Assembly (NCBI GenBank): GCA_019914945.1
Contig: CM034100.1
Span: 12,907,096 to 12,971,095 of the forward strand
Length of the DNA: 64,000 nucleotides
From: Typha latifolia
Taxonomy: Eukaryota > Streptophyta > Magnoliopsida > Poales > Typhaceae
Direction of reading: 5' to 3'
Positions 1 through 11,799 of the stretch are shown here, in pieces. The notes below the pieces were generated by a model. The model was not told where the DNA came from. It searched no databases and saw nothing but the letters and a program-made list of their open reading frames with translations. Both the position numbers and the translations under genes were made by a program. Each line of letters starts with the position of its first letter. Position 1 is the stretch's first letter.

Positions 1-353
1 AAAATAAAGATTAATTAATAATATAACTTAATCATATATTTCAATATCAATTTTATTTAACATAATTTCTAAACCTATATTTAACTTAATTAAATAAAAT
101 TAACTTTTAGAAAGGTGCTTGAGAAGTCAAACTTGACTTGTTTTCCCATGCCCATAGGCCATAGGTAGTAGGCAAGCCAAAAGTTAGTAGGTAGGGAAGC
201 CAGAGTGCTTTAGTTTGAAGCTGCAAATAGTGTTGTCGTATCACTTAGTGCTTAATCAAAAACTTGTTCCCTTCTCCAACGTGCTTCAATCTCTTTTCTC
301 AACTTTTTTGGTTTGTCCACTCACTATCCTCTCTCTCTCTCAAATCCCTATTG

Positions 354-389
<36 letters not shown>

Positions 390-1340
390 AAAAGAAGAAA
401 AAAAAAGAGAGTTAGATTTCCTCTTACATAGCCATTTTTCCAAGAATTTCAACTTGTTAATGCTGTAGTACGACATGGTCGGATATATAAGTAAAGAATT
501 TTCTCGAACAAAAAATTTACAAACAGAAATGAAAATGCTGAATTAAAAATTGTAAAAACTAGTAAAATCGTCACATATGAAACACCAGGTACATAGATTC
601 CGTCAACCATGTTGCACAAGACCACCGAGGGATAAATATATATACATTATACACGCTTTACTAAAGTTAAAATTACATGAGAATCCAATTCTTCACATTT
701 GGTCTTGAAACATTATTTTCGTGTTACGCTAGCTTTCCCAAAAAGAAGCATATTTGTTTAACTAAAGATAAATAATGGCCCAAGATCTTATTCTCTATGA
801 CCATTCTAAGGCACGTACCCTACATGATGCTGGACAAAAAAAACTTCAACCCTGAAAGAAAAGTAAAATTCGGAAGCCAAATTTAGTTGTCCAGAAGGTA
901 AGATAATGATTAATGCATCATATGGGTGAAAGAATGTCCAAGAGAGTAGGGAAAAGATAACCATTGAAGTGAGAATAAATGCATTTCTCCTACTAACATC
1001 ATGACACATTATGGCACTGCATCCACATATTCCCAAGTCATGATTTATTGAACATATAGTGGCAATCCACCAGATTGGGCCAAAGGTGTAGAAAAGATTA
1101 GATATAGATACATGGTAGGGCCGTCCAACCTGACCAAAAGGGGAGTCAATCAGATTCATCCAGAGCAAATAGGAGGGCAAGCAAAAGCCTGATGCCCACT
1201 AACATCTGGCCCTTGTGAGGATAAAACCACTTTACTACCCAAACTAGAATATCTCTTTGTTATGAGTTGCCTCTAGATGTATGGCTTCTAAGGACTGTAC
1301 CTCTCTCCTAGAAGAATAGCCCCCCTACTGAACTCCTTTG
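1..1340. other. AT-rich intergenic DNA, no gene seen
   Basis: No reading frame here has a recognisable domain. The stretch holds a CT microsatellite and, at 124-139, an inverted pair of W-box cores (AAGTCAA and TTGACTT, 2 nt apart). It lies upstream of the microRNA gene and may contain distal promoter sequence; that is inference. Confidence 0.5.
357..386. repeat. (CT)15 microsatellite
   Basis: An uninterrupted CT dinucleotide run of 15 units, preceded by shorter CT tracts from about 329. Confidence 0.95.
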
Positions 1341-1348
1341 CATCCTTC

Positions 1349-1357
1349 TATAAATAG
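1349..1357 (+). promoter_or_regulatory. TATA box of the MIR157-type gene
   Basis: TATAAATAG sits about 160 bp before the hairpin and is followed by CT-rich sequence typical of plant transcript leaders. Transcription would be expected to begin near 1380. No other gene starts nearby, so I assign it to the microRNA primary transcript (inference from position). Confidence 0.6.
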
Positions 1358-1509
1358 AGGATCAATGGAGAGCTCCTTCGTCACTTGAGTTTCTCTCCAC
1401 ATCCCATATTCTCCTACCTCTTAATTAACCTACTTTCCCTGTTCTATCTCTTGCTTCAGATATACTTATGCTATATCTCATTTTTCTTCTTTTGTTTACA
1501 TAAGTAGGA

Positions 1510-1638
1510 GGTAAGAAGGGCATGTGGTGATGCTGTTGACAGAAGATAGAGAGCACTGAGTATGAGCTGCATGGTGATCTGCATCTCACTCCTTTGTGCT
1601 CTCTATGCTTCTGTCATCACCTTCAGCTCCCTTTTACC
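1510..1638 (+). ncRNA. MIR157: miR156/miR157 family microRNA precursor
   Basis: The 5' arm at 1536-1556 begins TTGACAGAAG and ends GAGAGCAC, matching the well known 21-nt miR157 sequence. The 3' arm at about 1598-1618 (GCTCTCTATGCTTCTGTCAT, then C) is its near-perfect complement with one bulged G and matches the known miR157 star strand apart from small changes. The stem base continues outward, GGTAAGAAGGG at 1510-1520 pairing with CCCTTTTACC at 1629-1638, giving a hairpin of about 129 nt. Family knowledge: miR156/157 cleaves or represses SPL transcription factor mRNAs and controls the juvenile-to-adult phase change. No SPL gene is present in the window. Strand is fixed by the mature sequence being on the 5' arm. 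Confidence 0.93.
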
Positions 1639-1639
1639 T

Positions 1640-4000
1640 CAATCCATATATCCATATCTATTCCCATGCATGGAGGCTAACACTCTCTTTGCTTGACATG
1701 TTTTTGCAGTTCGGTTATGGCGATGATCGGCTTGCAGTCGTAGAGCTTTCGATGCATGGAGAGACCTCAAATTAACACCCGAAACATGGACCAGCTGGTT
1801 TCACTCATCATGTCGACTTCGGTGCTGGTTCTCATCTGTGCGAATTGGAGATTACTTAGTTATTCATTTGATCTGCGTTCTCAGCTGATCAATTTTGTGT
1901 ATGAAGATCAAGCTTGTCTGTTTAATAACGTGATAGTACATTACTATATAATCAAGAATTTGTACTTTACTGCAAGAGAAAGGTATGTATATATATATAT
2001 GTATGTAGACAGAGAAATATATAAAGGATAACTCAGTGCAGTTCCCCATTTCATCATGTGTGATAGCTGTTGTGAAGTTTGTCCCTGATCAGTGTGAAAG
2101 TTTCTCAGCTACTCATTTTGCTATCTCGTATTTTGAGAAGGACAAGATACTTGAGTTCTAAACAGACTCAATTATTGACTAGTTCTAGTGTGCACTAAAG
2201 TGAGTCAAAGTATATTCTTATTATATAAATAGGTGATCATCTTATTCTTGATTATGTTTCTATTAATATGGAAATTTCAGCACAACCTGGGATTAGTGTA
2301 GTTTCTTAGGGTTACCAGAATGATTAATTAAGCTCGACTGGCTTTCTGTTTCACTCTAGTTTTTTTCACAATTATTTTGTCGACGAGATTGAATTATTCT
2401 CTGACCAAGTCTCCGTGGGCCTTAAAACAAAGGGAAAAAAAGAGAGAGGAAGAAGTTAATAATAAGAATTGGGACCTCAACTTCAGGGTTCAAAGAGTGA
2501 AGCTTAGTCCGAACGCTCGAGTGACGCCATCTGACGATTATAGTGGGCTGTTGGTGGTGAAACGTGGCGCGTTACAAGAACTATGACATGATTGTGGTCT
2601 CAATAAAGATTCTATTTCCAATTACCTTTCAACACTTGGGAGCCTTGGACAGCATAACTTACTAAATTCTCGCTAGTGGGATCTTGAAAAGAATTCTACC
2701 TGACCTACTAGTTTCGTAAATAGATAAGGATAACGAGCTCTAATGGATATGTAGATCCGATCCACACATTTGTTAGGGCGTACCTATTCTTGATTGGCAT
2801 TTGGTAGGATAGGTTTTATATAATGATAATTATCTTGGATACGTTAATTTTAGAGGTGTAATTGAGATGAGCTCTGCTCTAATTAGGCTCGAAATCAGTT
2901 TTGAGCCTAATCTCACACACTAAGCATGAATTAGAGTGAGTCAAAATTAGCTTCTTGATAAGCAATTTTGAACATAATCGAGTCTAAATCAAGCTCAAAT
3001 CAGGCTTGAATTTAATTCAAGCCTAATCCAAACCTAGACACAAAAAAAAAAAAAAACTAGGATGATTACTCTATTATATGAATCATTAGATATTTGATCC
3101 AATCGATCATATATTTATATATAATCTATAAGTATATAGACTAACAATAAACTAGACAGGGGAACGAACAATTTTTAGTACAATCTTCTCAAGAAATAAG
3201 TCACAACGAAACTCAACCTATGTGCACATGACAGTTTAAAGGAAATTTCCACCACAGGCCATTTGGTTTTCTTAGAGGGTTTTATTGCCTACCGTAACCA
3301 ATAGGCCATTTGATTGTGCTCACAGAAGATACCGTTTGCCTTCTATTACTCATCCAGAGATCAATGGATTAAAATAGGAAAAGGTGTACCATGAGTTTCT
3401 TCAGAAGGCCCCTTCTTTTGCCCATTTGCCTCATGTTCCATTCTGTCAGAAGTGGTCCCTGGGCTCCAAATATGCTCTGTATCCATTACTGCCATAGGAG
3501 CTCACAGTTGAGCTGCTACTAGTCAAGTGAAAGATGACCACAATTGGCTGAAACAATGAGCTCCAGATGCCTTGTGCTTATTCTATCTGATCCTGGAAGC
3601 ATCAGAGATGTTTCTCAGTATATATATAAATTCACTATTATTCTTGTTGCAATCCATATTCAAACATTCTGTTCCATTGTGGTGAATGTTTTGACACTCA
3701 AATGTGTTTGTTGTCAGTCACTATACAATGTAGGGAGAATCTTTAGGGATGGATGCATGATATATAGTAGTTGTTGGTTAGTCTTCCTGGTGAAATGGTT
3801 TTAAGTTTATAATCTATTACTTTGTGATATCATTTGGAAACTAAATCGCTGTGGATAATTAATTTCTCCTCAGCTTATTCATTTGACTAGTCATATATCC
3901 ATGATAACCCGGGATAAATTGAGAGATAAATAGTTCCAAGTAAGATTGGAAGAACTAGAATAATAAAGATTATGATTACCTCATTTTTATTTCTTTGGCT
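1640..4000. other. Intergenic DNA, no supported gene
   Basis: Only short frames without recognisable domains. About 2850-3055 is rich in GAGCTC/AAGCTC-like words similar to the subterminal parts of the hAT-like elements further on and ends in an A run at about 3042-3055, so it may be an old truncated transposon copy. The first part may be the 3' portion of the microRNA primary transcript. Confidence 0.4.
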
Positions 4001-5601
4001 TCATACGCTTACGACCTCGTGTCGACAATGCATCGATCCGGGGAGCTTCGCATTGGTAGCCTCGTACCGAAAAGTTGGTGCCATCCTTTGGGTTCTAAAA
4101 GCTTCAAAGTGAGTCTACGCCATGTAGCCTCCCATTGAGCTCTTCCCGTCACGATCGTGACCACCATTGCCATCCTTGGCTGCGTCCGACCCTTCAGACA
4201 TTTTATCCTCTTTGTGTGGAAGTCTTTTAATGCCTAATGCGTGAGGTCTCGCGGCTTTGCTTGAAGGGGATCCATCTTGCAGTTGGTCGCCTCGACCGAC
4301 CTCCGTCCACCTCGTGTGGGATGCCTTGGTTGGGTGAAGTGGTTTAGTGTCACCGATTCGAACTAGTAGCAATGGCGGCGCCGGTAGACATTTCCCCTAC
4401 TTGTGTTTCCCCTCATTTCTTGCTCTCCATCGACAGGGAAGAAGAACCATGGTTGGGACCCGAAGATCCCAACCCATGTTTGATTGGCTTTGCCCAGAAC
4501 CAAGTGGGTTTGGGTGAGCTCGATGATTGGGCCCATTTTGATTGGTTTTTAGCTTTGGGCCCTAGTGCAGCACAAGTAGAAATTGTGTATATTGTTAAAT
4601 TAAGCATACATTTATTTATGGATAAAAGTATATTTTTATTTTAGGCTATTTCACGTGGAGCATAAGTGAGTGCATTACCTCATATTTTTATCCATTTTGT
4701 ATATAATGCTATTATTATCTTCTTGCAATATTACACTTCTTGCATTTTTATTCCTTGTGCTATTTTATATTTTGTGAAATATTAATCTTTATGCATTTAG
4801 CAAAGCATTAGGTGATTCGCTATGTTATATTAGTAGGTAGACTTTGAAAATAATCTCGAACTAGATATTATATATGTATCTTTCTATGGTGAGTTAATTG
4901 TATCTTAAAGTTTAAGAAATAAATATATTCCTAATCATATGATGAACCGTTTAAGTGATTCTAGTGGAATTAGAGAATAGTCTCAGACTAGGCAAAAATC
5001 TCTCTAAGACGACCATAATCTCTCTCAATAGTGAAAAAAAAATGTAAGGTGTATTAATACACCTCCTAATGACCCTAATCAAATAGACTGAGGAAAGGAC
5101 TGAGCAACATCCTAAGTAACTTTTAAGTTGATGTGAAGCTACGGACATAGTCCCAAAATAAAAAGGTATGACATTTATTTAGATTAACAAGTTCTACCTA
5201 ATGATACTTGAGCATATCAGTGTATCACTTGCATTATTAATTATGCTTTGTCTTTCACGTCATGTTTGTTATTATTATCAATTGCTGAGCTTTGGTTTTC
5301 AAATTATGTGATACGGATTCCAGTTTGATAGGCTTTTGGGCAGATTCACCGGGTGAGCTAAAATTATTAGCTCATTAAAAATTTCTTAACAATTCAGATT
5401 CTAATCGAATCAATGTGCTGTACCAAGGCTCATCTACCTCCACTTAGAGTTTACCTTTTTCTTTTCGTAGCATTGATTGAACAATTTTATTTTCCTGAGA
5501 GTTGTTAATTATTGACTTAGAGTTATTACTTCATATTATATTATTTATATATTATGGATTTTGAAAGTTATTATTAAGGCTTTATATATCTCAAGTTTAT
5601 T
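4001..5601. other. Intergenic DNA, unidentified GC-richer patch at 4000-4600
   Basis: Base composition shifts to GC-richer at about 4000-4600, with open frames on both strands (4115-4372 minus, 4372-4644 plus) that show no domain and overlap head to head, as expected for non-coding GC-rich DNA. The remainder is AT-rich. I see no gene. Confidence 0.4.
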
Positions 5602-6120
5602 GGGTATATTAGGGGTGTCAAGAAAACAAGCAGCTCGGGCTCCATTTAATTTGGCTTGAGTTGAGCTGACCTTGAGTCTTATTCTAAGATTTGAATTGAA
5701 TTTCTAGTCGAGTTTGAGCTAGAGTCAGCTCGCTTAGGCTCAGTTTGATAGGCTCGATTTAAATATAATACTTATTCATATTTTATATGTATTAACATAT
5801 ATTATATATAGATATATTTATAACTATTAGATCTTGATCCAATGGATCACAAGATACAATCCTTATTTAACTATAACACTAAATCTAATAAAATTCTCTC
5901 CAATAAACTCAATCTCCTCCTCATCTTGCTGTATCTCCCCTCCTCATCTTCTATCAATCGGCTCCTCCCGCCTCCTCCTCTAATCAAGCTTGGGTTTATC
6001 TCAAGCTTGTTTTGGTTCAGCTCTCGTTAACCTGAGCTAAGCTTAAACCTCAAACTAGGTTTGAAAATAATTTCACGCTAAACCTATGCTAGAGTTGGCT
6101 TGCTTAGGGTCGGCTCATTT

Positions 6121-6691
6121 TGTTACGAATCAGATCTGGAATGATCCGTCTATAAGATGATCTTGAGATTTTGAGAGATAATAATCTCGAAGTTCTAGAT
6201 CTAATGGCTTTGGAATGAAGTCAATCAGAGATCCGGATGAAAAGTTATGGTTAAAATAGTGGAGCAAGGTTGAAGTATGGTAGAATAGTAATTAACCGAC
6301 GTTACGGCGGTCATCGAAGGGTGGTGAACAAGCAAGAGTGGTGGTGGATGATCGTAAGATATGGTGGCTACTAGAGAAAGTTGGTGGCTAAGGTTTGGAT
6401 GCTTGAAAGGGTTCTATAATTATAATCCACTCCTATGAAGATAAAGACAATCTACGACTACAATAAAAGATAAATACTAAAATAATAACTAGGCTAAACT
6501 CCAATTCCTTCAATGATTCCTTCCATGATAATTATCAACATATATCCACTTCTATTTATAGGAGTAAAAATCCCTAGCGAATCAGATCCACATGTAGATT
6601 ATCTGATTTATTTGAAATTTAAGTAATAAGATAAAGCTAAGCTAACTAACTTGACTTGACTCGACTTAACCCATGTGGTCGGATCGTAACA
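6121..6691 (-). repeat. 3' LTR of the element inserted in the hAT copy
   Basis: Runs from TGTTACGA to TCGTAACA. On the minus strand it is preceded by GTGTGGCGGAT, a plausible degenerate polypurine tract. Confidence 0.85.
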
Positions 6692-8080
6692 ATCCGCCAC
6701 ACTTTCGACACTTTGTCGTCAATGTGACTAGTACGTGAGCTGGATCTTCTGATTTACATCATGCTCGTAGGCCCACGAGTTTGCATGCAGATACGACTAA
6801 ATCCGATAGCACGAGCCCACCGATTCATTCCACTAGTTGTCCTCAAGCTCTAAGTCGTGCTCATAGCCTCCCAACTAGTTCGTACAATTTGATCAAATCG
6901 GATAGCGAAAATTTAGCACGTCTTGAGATGCGTTCACTTCATCTCTTGCACTCAATACCCAAATACCTATCCTAGTAATGAAATTAGATTTTGGCCTAGG
7001 GGTGCCGCTATTGGCTGCATGGGCATCGACGGCGGCTAGGCAAGGTTGTGGACCACTTGTAGTTGACCTCCAAGTGGTCCTTGCGGCGATAGAAGCCAAA
7101 TATTGAGCTCGAGCTCGGGTCGCTGCAACGGCGGTCGTGGCACCTCGTCGACGGGTCCCCTGGCCCCCGACGGCTATGATTGGTGGAAGTAGTCCCACTA
7201 TTGTGGAGCCTCGGCGGTGGCGAGGCCTGTGGAAGCCACCCCGATATGGCTTTGCTCGGGCAATATCACTGTGAGTGTGGGCGTCGGGTTAGGCCATGCG
7301 ATAGTCGCTAATGGCTGCTGTGGCCACCACGGTCTTACAGTCAGCCAGTGGGAGCCAACCTTGTCTACCGGCAGTAGTTAGAACGCTAGACCAGCGGCTA
7401 CTTGCTGCAGTTTTACTACAATATGGAAGGTTGTCAATAGTGCTCTTTCGGCCTTCTACTGTGGCTGCCGCTAGCCTAGCTCAGGTGCGGGGGCTTTGTG
7501 AAAAGTACCGAATGTGGTGGCGGGGCTAGAGAGCGATTGGATGGTCACTAGTGGGTAGCTAGGGTTTTTAGCCCTAGCTTCCACCGCGGGTGGGAAAGCT
7601 AACTAGGGGGGCCATCTCTGTCGGTTGCTCAGGCGTCACTGCGGCGGCGGGCTTTGTTTGAAGGGACGGAAGGCGCTCCTCCTCGATTAGAGGAGGGGTT
7701 TTGGCCGACGGTTGGGTCTCCTCTCCACCTCCTTCACGGTTTGAAGTTGATGGCCATGGTTGAGCTATTTCCACCGTGGCCGGTGGCACTGGCAGCGTTG
7801 GCAGCATAAGGTGGCTGCACTGAGCTAGGAGAACGGTTGTCAAGGCTTGGATCGGCTTTTTGATCCTTTTGTAACTCTCTAATTCGGTTGAAAGTTTTTT
7901 AAAAAATGCCTTTGCCCATGCCGATAACTCATTGTCGAGAGTTGCTCATGGTGGAGGGGACGCTGGAGATACTCTCACAGGAATGGAGATGAGTTTTTGA
8001 CCCTCTATGGTCGTCCCTTCCTCGTTCGTCTTGGGATCGCATATTAACCATCGTCCGAGGAATATCAAGTTTGATACCAA

Positions 8081-8652
8081 TATTACAAACCATATTTGGA
8101 ACAATCTGTCCGTAGGATGATCTTGAGATTTTGTAAGAGTAGTAATGTTAAAAGTTCCAAATTTGATGGATTTGGAATGACATTAATCAAAGATCCGGAT
8201 CGAAAGTTATGGTTAAAATAGTGGAGCAAAGTTGAAATAGGGCGGAATAGTAATTAATCGACATTGCGGCGGTCATTGGAGGGTGATGGACAACCAAGGG
8301 TGGTGGTGGACGACTATAATATGGGGTGGCTGCTGAAGGAAAGTGGGTGGCTAGGGTTTGAATGCTTGAAAGAGTTCTATGGTTATGATCTACTCTTATG
8401 AAGATAAAGATGATCTATAGCTATGATAAAATATAAGGACTAAAATAATAACTTGGCTAAACTTTAATTCCTTCAATGATTTCTTTTATAATAATTATCA
8501 ATACATATCGACTCTTATTTACAAGAGTAAAAATTCCTAGCGAATTAAATCCACATGTGAATTATCCGATTTATTTGATTCAAGCAATAAGATAAAACTA
8601 AACTAATTAACTTGAATTGACTCGACTTGACCTATGTGGTCAGATCGTAACA
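8081..8652 (-). repeat. 5' LTR of the element inserted in the hAT copy
   Basis: Clearly homologous to 6121-6691 along its length but with many substitutions, including a degraded terminal base (TATTAC for TGTTAC). The divergence between the two LTRs indicates an old insertion. Confidence 0.85.
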
Positions 8653-8689
8653 CATTTACACCCCTAGGGTATATTATAAGTCAAGAGTT

Positions 8690-9670
8690 TGATTTGGGAT
8701 CATGACAAAAATCTTTGCTAAATCTTTATCCAAGACAAGCCTACTTGAAAACGATAACACTAAGCCGATTTTTCAATCAATCCTATGACATGCGCTTTAA
8801 TATATTTGATGAAGAAATGGCTTAATCCAATGTATATTAGTCTCTAGACAGATTAGAAAGATGATTGAGAGGAAATGATTGTAGTTCTAGCGGTACCTGA
8901 GGATGCAGGATCAGGGCGTCTATTGAGCTGTGTGCTCTTACCAGCCGTATGTGATGATTTTGCCCTGTGCGATAATTATTAGAACGGTGTTGATGGGCCT
9001 ACGACTGGGGTCCTTAGTCTGATGGCCACAGACAACCAGTCATATGCAGCGTCGTCAGGCATGTATGGGCGATAATATCGCTAGTTGACTAGTCCCCCTC
9101 GATTTTTATGATGCTATGTGAGATATGTTATTGTGACTCGACTCCTGTGGGGATTTCTATGTAAAATAAGCTATAATGATGAAAACTATTAAAAGTCATA
9201 ATGTACATTTTTCCCTGACATTTTATGAGTTGCATTTTTACTTATCATGTAATATTCTTATATTATTATTAGATTTTACTTGCTGGGCCCCGTGCTCACC
9301 ACTATTTTTGGTGGAAATATTTCAGAGATGATTATAGAGGATGCGGACATCGAGGAGTAGCAGATTCATTCCTTATTTTTAGCATTTGTTTATTCTATCA
9401 TTTCAGTTGGACTTAGCCTCTGCGAGGGTATTTATGTTTTAGCAAATTTGTGATGGACTTGTATTCCTAGAGGCTTGTTGAGACCTGTGATATTATAGTT
9501 CAGGATTATTGTTAGATTATTATGATATTTCTTGACTTATTCAGATACTTGGTGAGATTATTTCACTGACCGATCACGTGGGAATCACGTGGACAGGCTC
9601 CACGTGAAGAACACGTGAATTTTTGGAACTAGGTGTTTCACGAGCGCTAGTCCTAAGGAGCAGTATAACA
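8690..9670 (+). mobile_element. Probable LTR fragment
   Basis: The stretch resembles the distal part of a long gypsy LTR: a tract with GGGCCCCGTGCTCACC, a CACGTG-rich end and a terminal GTATAACA at about 9663-9670. The 5' end is missing or unrecognisable. Assignment rests on general resemblance to the solo LTR at 28199-31296, not on an alignment. Confidence 0.4.
9575..9617. promoter_or_regulatory. Cluster of four G-boxes (CACGTG)
   Basis: Perfect CACGTG palindromes begin at 9575, 9586, 9601 and 9612. G-boxes bind bZIP and bHLH factors, including ABA- and light-response regulators. Location near the end of a likely LTR makes them candidates for retrotransposon regulatory sites. Confidence 0.6.
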
Positions 9671-10144
9671 AAATCACTAGTCAGCACCTATTTTGATATT
9701 TAAAGGGGTAACAAAAGAGTAAACAATAAAAAGGAATGAGGAAAAGAAAGGAATGAAAAACCCACAAAGGGCACAAACTCTGCTAGTGGAAAATCGGGCA
9801 TGGGCTATGCCCAGCCCCAAAAACCCAAGTGCCCTTAGTCTGGCTCCATCTGGACCAAGCGGGTAGTCCCCAACCTGGTCGGATGGGGCACTAAACTGGT
9901 GGGGAGGGGCTCTTGCCCCTTCTTGCTCAACACAATCCAAACAAAGGGGCCACTCGTCAGCGGTGAACTAACACCAAACCACTGCAAGCCGAAGGGAAAG
10001 GAGGAGGAAGCAATGCCCCCAAAGCGCCACACCAAAACAATCGAGTACTGGAATGAGGGAGTGAGGGAGGACTCACTAACGATGAGGGGTTCACTAGCTC
10101 TGGCCACAACAATGGCAACCATGATGGCAATCAAATGGTGGGGG

Positions 10145-10262
10145 AGTGTAATGTGGAGAAGAGAGGTGGATAAAGTGAACCGAGAGGGTTGGGGAGAAGA
10201 AATAAAGAGGTGTAATGTGGAGAAGAGAGGCGAGGAGAGTGAACCAAGAGGGGTGGGGGGAA
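10145..10262. repeat. Imperfect tandem repeat, about 60-bp unit, two copies
   Basis: Both units contain GTGTAATGTGGAGAAGAGAG followed by an AAGTGAACC or GAGTGAACC block and a G-rich tail. The surrounding 9671-10400 is GC-rich with overlapping frames on both strands and no recognisable product. Confidence 0.7.
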
Positions 10263-10399
10263 GGGACGACGGCCCACTACTCGAGGCTCGACCACCGCGC
10301 ACACCATCGATGGCGTGGGCACGGGGGGCTAGGTTTACCCCTCCCTTGCCTTAACCTGACATGGGTGAGAGAGGGCACGTGACCTGCCTCCCCCTTCCT

Positions 10400-11500
10400 T
10401 TTTTTTGGTGTTACACCATGCCACTTGACTAAGATCTCAGTCTCTAGTCTTAAGCCATGACAACGCCATTGCCTAGCCAGCACCCGAACGTGCTCCGCAA
10501 TTTCAATCTCTCCTTATGCTCAAGCAATCTAAACCTCAATGATATATCCATGAGCAACCAAATGCAACCATGGTCAAGCAATGGGCCACCTTAGTTCTCT
10601 AACTAAGGTGACTTTTCAGATCAGCCGTAATCTCCTCTAATTACCCTTCTAATCTCAACGTCAGCTGCATCTACCCCTCAGCTAGTCGAGGAATGGAAAT
10701 GTTGATGCCGGGGTTTAGAGTTGTTTCAACTTTCTAATCGCACACTTAACTAAATTCTCTTTGCTAATACAGCTAGCTTGAATTAATTGGTCAAGAATAA
10801 GACCATATTTCTTATATTTCAAACAATTAATCAAGAAGGCGTGTACCATATATGGAAGTATCAATTGACATCTAGCTTCATATATCAGTTTGTTATCATG
10901 GGCCACCAATGAGGATTGTGAAATTAATTTCGAGCCTATAAATTGATGATCAAGCTTGGCTTGTATGCAATCATGTTTGACATTTTTAGGTCTTGTAATT
11001 AGTAAATTTGTAAACAGATAAAGTCATCATATAATATCTCTAATTTGTGTGGTATAATATCTTCTAGAGTTTGAAAGATAAAAGTAGCTGATACAATAAC
11101 GATTGAAGTTCTTTTGAAATTTATTCAAGATTGTTTGAACAATTTTATATAAAAGTTGCTTGAGAGCTTCAAAATATATTCTTATGTTGATACCCCCTAA
11201 ACTATACATGATTTTAACAAAGACCTTCTAAACTTTTTTAGATTATGATGTCACCCGTAAATTTTTGGGGGCAAAGTGAAATGGGTAACGATAGTGAAGG
11301 AAAACGTGTAATGACCAACTATACCCCTAATTAATATATCACAATATTATTAATTTTAAAAAATATAAATTAAAATAAATAACTTACTCTCTTTCTCTCT
11401 CCTGTCTCCTAACTTACTCTCTTCTCTCTCACGTATCCACTCATTCTACCTTCGGCATCAGATGACACGTGAGAGAGAGGGTGACGACAGTAGCGGGGCA
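10400..11500. other. Intergenic DNA, no gene seen
   Basis: Nothing coding is recognisable. The words around 11190-11320 (CCCCTAAACTAT and ACTATACCCCTAATT) resemble terminal parts of Mutator-like miniature elements, but I could not find convincing paired ends. Confidence 0.4.
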
Positions 11501-11519
11501 TGAGCAGAAGGGTGACGGC

Positions 11520-11790
11520 AACAAGCTCGGCAAGGCCTCCCGTCCCACGGGGCACAATAACAAAGCTCACACGGCCTCTCCTCCCACATGACGTGGTAGT
11601 GAGCTCGCCGCAGCCTCCCCTGCCACGCGGCGCGGCCTCCCTGTCCCATGCGACGCAGTAGCGAGCTCGGTAGTGAGCTCGGCTCGGCCTCCCCGTCCTA
11701 CACAACAGCGAGCTCGCTGCGGCCTCCCCTTCCCATGCAAGCACTGCAACAAGCTCGTCGTGGCCTCCTCGTCCAACGCGGCGCTGTAGC
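11520..11790. repeat. GC-rich degenerate minisatellite
   Basis: About six imperfect units of roughly 45 bp built on GAGCTCG-(C/T)-GGCCTCCCC-TCCCACG-GGCGC. The overlapping open frames on both strands here are a by-product of the repeat and are not called as genes. Confidence 0.7.
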
Positions 11791-11799
11791 TCGAGAAAG

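Larger units (their letters stand above)
6121..8652 (-). mobile_element. Non-autonomous LTR retrotransposon (gypsy-like), minus strand
   Basis: Two LTRs of about 571 bp (6121-6691 and 8081-8652) enclose 1.4 kb without an intact gag or pol. The element starts TGTTACGA and ends TCGTAACA, and is flanked by a perfect 5-bp target duplication CATTT (6116-6120, 8653-8657). A decayed primer site TTGGTATCA, reading leftward, abuts the right LTR at about 8072-8080, so the element runs on the minus strand. The internal part next to the primer site resembles that of the element at 48136-50376. Other copies of this LTR lie at 15633-16296 (opposite strand) and 48136-50376. Confidence 0.88.
5610..8666. mobile_element. 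Non-autonomous hAT-like element split by an LTR element
   Basis: Ends are TAGGGGTGTCAAG at the left and TTTACACCCCTA at the right, short inverted repeats of the hAT type. The flanks carry a perfect 8-bp target duplication, GGGTATAT, at 5602-5609 and 8667-8674. Removing the inserted LTR element leaves about 520 bp, rich in GAGCTCGA-like words, with no transposase. A related element lies at 39731-40710. Confidence 0.88.

Noticed and set aside
2850..3055. Possible hAT-like or SINE copy ending in an A run
   Set aside because: Only one terminal-like word and no paired end or target duplication, so no element is called.
4115..4644. Open frames on both strands in a GC-richer patch
   Set aside because: They overlap head to head, show no domain, no start context and no splice partners; composition alone explains them.
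9677..10483. Frames of up to 155 codons on both strands
   Set aside because: Low-complexity GC-rich and tandemly repeated DNA; translations are Pro/Ser- or Gly/Glu-rich in several frames at once.
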